Assembly (NCBI GenBank): GCA_004000155.1
Contig: RCSS01000136.1
Coordinates: 1-21,208, forward strand
Source: Tubulinosema ratisbonensis
Lineage: Eukaryota; Microsporidia; Tubulinosematidae
Direction: 5' to 3'
DNA length: 21,208 nt
Part shown: positions 16,506-21,208 of the stretch, piece by piece
How positions within the stretch are numbered: the first letter of the stretch is position 1
Layout of the letters: every line of letters begins with the position of its first letter
The notes under the pieces: generated by a model
What the model was told of the DNA's origin: nothing
Databases searched by the model: none
The model's input: the letters and a program-made list of their open reading frames with translations, nothing else
Translations under genes and position numbers: made by a program

Positions 16506-19500
16506 ATGACAAATTTAAAAAAATTGAGCATAAAAGGAATAAGGTGTTTTTCTCCTTACACTTCTAACACAATAGAATTCTTAAACCCTTTGACACTTAT
16601 CCTAGGAGTAAATGGCAGTGGCAAAACAACAATAATAGAATGTTTAAAATACATTTGTACAGGATCTTTACCACCCAACACAAAGAATGGAGCTTCTTTT
16701 ATTTTTGATCCTAATCTTATAAACCAGTCAGACATCAAAGCACAAATTAAACTTACATTTAAGAACATAAAAAATCAACAAATTACTTGTTCAAGGTCAA
16801 TGCAACTTTCCTTAAAAAAACATAAAGCAGAAGTAAGAACACTAGAAAACGTTTTGAGTGTTGGAGAAGGAGAAAACAAATCTTCTTTTAGTAATAAATG
16901 TGCAGAAACAGATAAAGAAATGATTTATCATTTAGGAGTAAATTCAGCTTTGCTTGAAAATGTAATTTTCTGCCATCAAGAAGACAGTGTTTGGATTTTA
17001 GATGATCCTAAGATAGTAAAAAAGAGAATGGATGATATTTTTGCATCTACAAAATATATCAAAGCATTAGAAAATTTAAAAATACAAAAAAGAGAAATGT
17101 CTTCAGAGTTGAAATTAAAAAAACAAGAATTAGAATTTCTTTACCAGCAAAAAGTACAAAAAGACAAACTTATTTTGAAAATTCAAGAAACAAATGAAAG
17201 AATTTTAGAATTAGAAGAGAAAAATAAAATTTATCAAATTGAAAATGAAAAATGTTTGGAAATCAAAACTGAAATAAAAAAAGAAATAAAAAGGTTAGAA
17301 GAATCAGAAAAAGACTTTAGAGAAATAAAATTAGAACTTAAAAATCTACAAAATTTTGTGACTGATTTTCCATATGAGATTTTTACAGAAGAGAAGCTTT
17401 GTGAGATAAGTTTAATTAATTTAAATGTTTTAGAAGAAGAACTTAAAATGATTGAAAAGAATTTTTTAGAAATNNNTNNNANNTTAAATNNNANAANAAN
17501 GAAANNGNNGNNNANTTNTCTNNTNNNACAAAAAAAGGATTTTTATATTAAAAATAATGAAATTTGTTATGAAAAAATAAAAAAAATAAACATTTGTAAA
17601 AAAGAAACAATTAAAAATTTTTATGAAGAATGTGTTGAGAATTACTCAGAATTTTTTACTTCTGAATTTAAGAATTTTTTGCTTAATTTTTTAGAAGAAA
17701 ATAATTTGGAAGAAAGTGAAAATATTTTTAATTTACAAAAAAATGAAAAAATTTTAAATTTAAATGAATGTAAAATTGTGGAATTAAAAGAATTTAATAA
17801 AAATTTATTAAAACTTATAAAAAATAAAATAAGTTTGTTAAAAAGTGAAGAAAAGACTTTAAATCAGAAAAATGACGATTTTAATGAAAAAATTATTAAT
17901 TTTAATTTAGAATTAAAATACATAAATGAACAAATTAATGAATTATCATTTTACGACTTTAAAGAATTGGAAAATTATACTTTAGAAGAAATTGAAAATA
18001 AAATTAAAGAAAATAAAAATGAAGAATTTTTATTTGCTTACAAAGAATTACAAAAAGAAATACCTGTCTTAGAAAATAAATTTTATGAAAAATATGAAGA
18101 AAATTTAAATTTACAAATAAAACAAAGAAGAAAATCAGAATTAGAAGTGTTGTTGGATAAACTTTTATTTGAAATGTTAAAGCATTTTATTAGCAATGAA
18201 GAATATAGATCATATAACAAATACGAATTAATATTTTACTGTGAAAAAAATAAATTAGAAAAAATTATAAAAGAAGAAAATAATTTAAAAATGGAAAGAG
18301 AAGAAAAAAAATTAAAAGAAAAATATTTTAAATTAGAAAAAAATAAAAAAATTGAAGAATTAAAATGTAAAATCAAAAAAAATATGAAAGAAATTGAAGA
18401 TTTTAACATAAAAAATGAATTGGAAAATAATTTAGAAATTTTAAATTTATTAGATTTTTCTAACTTAGAGCATAAATTGCATGAGATTGAAGAAAATATC
18501 ATTGCAGTTAATAATTCTTCATTAGTTTTTAACTCACTTAAAAATAAAGGAATAAAAAACAGTGAATGCCCTCTTTGCATAAAACAAATAGATAAAAATG
18601 AATTAAAAATATTTATTTCTAAAATAGAAGAAAATATTTTTTCAATACCAGAAACACTAAAAGAAAAGAAAAGAGAAAAAATAGAATTAGAAGAAAAGAT
18701 TTTAGGCATAAAAAACAAGAATATCCTTATAAAACAAAGAAATGATTTAATTTACAATCATAACAAATTTTTAGAAGAATTAAAAACATATGTTAGTTTC
18801 AATTCTTTAGAACATTTTTTAGATGATGAAGAATTTTTCAGTGAAGATTTTTCCTCAGAAAATACTAGTATTTTTGAATTAGAAGAAAGGTTTACAGAGA
18901 TTAAAGAAAGTGAAATATTTTATTTTGAATATTTAAACTTAGAAAAAGAATTAAAAAATAAAAAAATATTTGATTCAGAAGAATTAAAGAAAGAAATTCA
19001 TGAGAAAAAATCATTTTTAAAAAATTTACAAACGAATTTAGAATCAGAAAATAAAAAATTAGAAGATTTAAAAGAAAAAAAGAGAAAATTAATCAAAAAG
19101 AAGGAAATAGAAGAAAAAATTAATACTTTTAAAAATAAAGAAAAATTCAAAGAAGGGTTAGAAATGAAAATTATTATTTTAAAAAATAATCAAAATAGCA
19201 CAGTTAATACTTTACAATCTGTAAGAAAAAAATTAGAATCTTTAAATTTAATTTTTAATTCAGCCTGGGAAAGCATTATGAGGTTAGAAAATTCAATTCA
19301 ATCATTATCTAATGAATGTAATTCAATCATGAAAGAAATTTTAAGAAATGAAGAATTTTTAGAAAATTTAACAAACATTTCTTTTAATGAAAAAGAATAC
19401 ACAAATTTAGAAAATAATTTTTTAAAAATTAAAGAAAATTATGAAAAAAAGAAAGAAAATTTTTTAGAAAAACAAAATTTAAAAATGTTAGCACAAGAAA

Positions 19501-20318
19501 ATGTAAAATTAAAAGAAAATAAAAAGAAAATTAATTTTTTAAAAAATAAATTACAAAATGATGAATCAGAAAAATTAGAAATTTTAAAAGAAAAATACGA
19601 AAATTTGAATGATAAGTTTATTGAAATGGAAAATAAAAAAAGTATGAATTTAGGAGAATTAAATCAATTAAAAGAAATACAATCAAAACAAGAAAAAGGA
19701 GTAAAAATAATTTATGAAGAAATAGATTTTAAATTTTTACAAGCAGACACTTCTTTTAAAATATTAGAATTAGTCATAGAAGATTTAGACAAAGCAATAA
19801 AATCAGTTGATAAATCAATCATAGAATTTCATTCTAAAAAAATAGAAGAAGTAAATAAATCATTAAAAACACTTTGGATGAACACTTACAAAGGGAATGA
19901 CATTGATTCAATAGAACTTAAAGCTGAATCAGTAGATCAAAAGAGTTACAATTATAAATTAGTGATGATAAAAAATAATACAGAATTAGAAATGAGAAGT
20001 AGNTCCAGTGCTGGTCAGAAAATAATATGTTCTATTCTTTTCAGGCTTGCACTTGTAGAAGCTTTTTCCAAAGATTGTTCTTTTTTAGCATTGGATGAAC
20101 CTACTACCAATTTAGATGAGTCAAATGTGGAAAGTTTAGCCAATACCTTATCAGAAATAATAGAACAAAAGAGAAATGATTCTTTTCAAATTATAATAAT
20201 TACACATGATGAGAAGTTTGTAAGTTTATTGACCAGGCAGAGTGTTGATGAATATTATCAAATAAATAGGAAGAGAGATGGGAGTGTTATTGAATTAAAG
20301 AGTGTTNATNAATANTAA
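16506..20318 (+). CDS. RAD50: DNA double-strand-break repair ATPase Rad50
   Basis: SMC-like ATPase of the Mre11-Rad50 complex, which tethers and processes broken DNA ends and signals damage. 1270 residues, close to yeast Rad50 (1312). N-terminal ATPase half: Walker A GVNGSGKTT (34-42) and the Q-loop in VIFCHQEDSVWILDDP (Gln158), followed by the Rad50-typical KKRMDDIFASTKYIKALENL. Two long Lys/Glu/Asn/Leu-rich coiled-coil arms (about 170-680 and 700-1130) flank the zinc hook CPLC (688-691). C-terminal half: signature SSAGQK (1167-1172), Walker B LALDEP (Asp1197-Glu1198) and D-loop NLDES. The usual Cys of 'RCSAGQ' is Ser, and N at 20003 leaves residue 1166 as Arg or Ser. Scattered Ns at 17474-17527 hide about 15 coiled-coil residues without breaking the frame. 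Ns at 20307, 20310 and 20315 make the exact stop uncertain (20310, 20313 or 20316). A CCCC motif 7 nt before the ATG supports the start. Confidence 0.97.
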   Translation: MTNLKKLSIKGIRCFSPYTSNTIEFLNPLTLILGVNGSGKTTIIECLKYICTGSLPPNTKNGASFIFDPNLINQSDIKAQIKLTFKNIKNQQITCSRSMQLSLKKHKAEVRTLENVLSVGEGENKSSFSNKCAETDKEMIYHLGVNSALLENVIFCHQEDSVWILDDPKIVKKRMDDIFASTKYIKALENLKIQKREMSSELKLKKQELEFLYQQKVQKDKLILKIQETNERILELEEKNKIYQIENEKCLEIKTEIKKEIKRLEESEKDFREIKLELKNLQNFVTDFPYEIFTEEKLCEISLINLNVLEEELKMIEKNFLEXXXXLNXXXXKXXXXXXXXQKKDFYIKNNEICYEKIKKINICKKETIKNFYEECVENYSEFFTSEFKNFLLNFLEENNLEESENIFNLQKNEKILNLNECKIVELKEFNKNLLKLIKNKISLLKSEEKTLNQKNDDFNEKIINFNLELKYINEQINELSFYDFKELENYTLEEIENKIKENKNEEFLFAYKELQKEIPVLENKFYEKYEENLNLQIKQRRKSELEVLLDKLLFEMLKHFISNEEYRSYNKYELIFYCEKNKLEKIIKEENNLKMEREEKKLKEKYFKLEKNKKIEELKCKIKKNMKEIEDFNIKNELENNLEILNLLDFSNLEHKLHEIEENIIAVNNSSLVFNSLKNKGIKNSECPLCIKQIDKNELKIFISKIEENIFSIPETLKEKKREKIELEEKILGIKNKNILIKQRNDLIYNHNKFLEELKTYVSFNSLEHFLDDEEFFSEDFSSENTSIFELEERFTEIKESEIFYFEYLNLEKELKNKKIFDSEELKKEIHEKKSFLKNLQTNLESENKKLEDLKEKKRKLIKKKEIEEKINTFKNKEKFKEGLEMKIIILKNNQNSTVNTLQSVRKKLESLNLIFNSAWESIMRLENSIQSLSNECNSIMKEILRNEEFLENLTNISFNEKEYTNLENNFLKIKENYEKKKENFLEKQNLKMLAQENVKLKENKKKINFLKNKLQNDESEKLEILKEKYENLNDKFIEMENKKSMNLGELNQLKEIQSKQEKGVKIIYEEIDFKFLQADTSFKILELVIEDLDKAIKSVDKSIIEFHSKKIEEVNKSLKTLWMNTYKGNDIDSIELKAESVDQKSYNYKLVMIKNNTELEMRSXSSAGQKIICSILFRLALVEAFSKDCSFLALDEPTTNLDESNVESLANTLSEIIEQKRNDSFQIIIITHDEKFVSLLTRQSVDEYYQINRKRDGSVIELKSVXXX
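17474..17527. other. Cluster of ambiguous bases inside RAD50
   Basis: Ns are interspersed with called bases over 54 nt, not a single gap. The Rad50 frame is the same on both sides. This pattern points to a consensus over low-quality or divergent reads, possibly variable copies of the coiled-coil segment, and not to a scaffolding gap. Confidence 0.8.
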
Positions 20319-21208
20319 ATATTTTTAATATTTTAATTTATTTGTTTGGTTAAATAAATTAGAATGTTTATTATATTATCTAAATTATTTAAAATATTTA
20401 AAATATTAAAATTATTTTATTATTTTAAAAAATATTAAAAAAATTTTATTTATTACTTGAATATTTAACTAAATTTGTTATTCATTTTTTTCTTCTAATT
20501 TAAGAAAAATGTGTTTTTTTATTTGAAAGCAAAACAGACAAAAAAATTAAATATTTTATTATGTGAAACGTAAGTTTTTCAAACTATTTATATTAAAAAA
20601 ACAAATTTGTACCACCCCTTAAAAAATTTTTTTATAATTTCTTTAAAATCTTATTTAGTACACAGTATCTTTTAAATGCAAAATAAACACACATCAATTA
20701 AAAGAGGTATTTCATATATTTTCTAAAATAAAGAGAGGTAAAATAAAAAAATTTTTTTTAAATTTAGTATTCAACTACATAATTTTTAAGAATATTTGTT
20801 AAAGTAATATCTTACACAATTAGTTTATTTTAAATTAATAAATAATTTAAACAATAAAGAAACCATAAAAGAATAAAAATTCATTCTAACTGATTTTTTA
20901 TACACAAAAAATCTTAATAAATTTTTTTAATTATTTTTTAAAATTTACCAAAATGCCTATTTACATCCTTTATCTTTTAATATTTACTTGTTAAATAATT
21001 TTTTTCTATTTAGTTAAAAAATAATTTAGTTAAATTTTATTTTTGTATCATAAAATAAAAGAATTATTCTTTGTTTAATGTTATTATTTTTGTTTATTTT
21101 TAATTGTGTAATATTTTTCTTTTATTTTAAATCTTCACAAAAATATTATTTTTAATTTGTAAAACAAATTAAAACTATTTTATTAATTTTATTAACAATT
21201 CACTAAAA
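20319..21208. other. Intergenic, no gene seen
   Basis: AT-rich DNA downstream of Rad50 to the window end. No open frame, RNA gene or copy of the hairpin repeat is evident. The one notable element is a second copy of the 17-mer ACCCCTTAAAAAATTTT at 20614-20630. Confidence 0.55.
20614..20630 (-). promoter_or_regulatory. Orphan copy of the AAATTT/GGGG-type motif
   Basis: Identical over 17 bases and in the same orientation as the motif upstream of the Rho exchange-factor gene at 10578-10594. No minus-strand ATG frame of gene size follows it toward Rad50, so it is either chance, a relic promoter or the promoter of an unrecognised RNA. Confidence 0.25.

Noticed and set aside
16556..16768. 70-codon minus-strand frame inside Rad50
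   Set aside because: Antisense to the Walker A region of Rad50; shadow frame.
18236..18718. 160-codon minus-strand frame inside Rad50
   Set aside because: Antisense to the Lys/Glu-rich coiled coil, which yields Phe/Ser/Leu-rich open frames by composition.

Overview
The window looks like nuclear DNA from a microsporidian with an expanded, strongly AT-rich genome. The reasons are: uninterrupted protein genes that are short relative to their fungal relatives; very low GC, with third codon positions almost all A/T; fungal-type proteins (an Avt-like amino acid transporter, a Rom1/Rom2-like Rho exchange factor, Iws1, Rad50); CCC- or GGG-type runs just upstream of several start codons; Tc1-type transposon relics; and long intergenic stretches. 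No prokaryotic features (operons, Shine-Dalgarno sites) are seen. The genus cannot be fixed from the sequence alone.

Layout. 3-748: a decayed Tc1/mariner transposase (DD34E triad present, one frameshift, two in-frame stops). 749-2781: non-coding, with repeat copy A (1633-1753). 2782-3609: orphan multi-spanning membrane protein. 3610-5772: non-coding, with two GC-richer islands, repeat copy B (4470-4590) and, 11 bp further on, a minus-strand relic of a second Tc1-like transposase (4602-4805). 5773-7134: 11-TM amino acid transporter. 7135-8524: non-coding with one GC-richer island. 8525-10549 (minus): DH-PH-CNH Rho guanine nucleotide exchange factor. 10550-13018: non-coding, with an island, repeat copy C (11823-11944, inverted) and a possible gene relic (12217-12524). 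13019-13858 (minus): second orphan membrane protein. 13859-15770: mostly non-coding, with two doubtful small frames, a hairpin-rich island and an AT-only low-complexity block. 15771-16406 (minus) Iws1 and 16506-20318 (plus) Rad50 are divergent, 99 bp apart. 20319-21208: non-coding.

The six intact genes cover about 45 percent of the window. They do not form one pathway: transport, Rho signalling, transcription elongation and double-strand-break repair are represented singly. Only Iws1 and Rad50 are close enough to share a regulatory region.

The least explained signal is a family of three dispersed ~120 bp repeats (A and B direct, C inverted) that share several conserved blocks. Copy B can fold into a near-perfect 9+9 bp hairpin. 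This fits a miniature or fold-back mobile element or a structured RNA family, and I do not recognise it. I see no defence system, CRISPR array, rRNA or tRNA that I can support.
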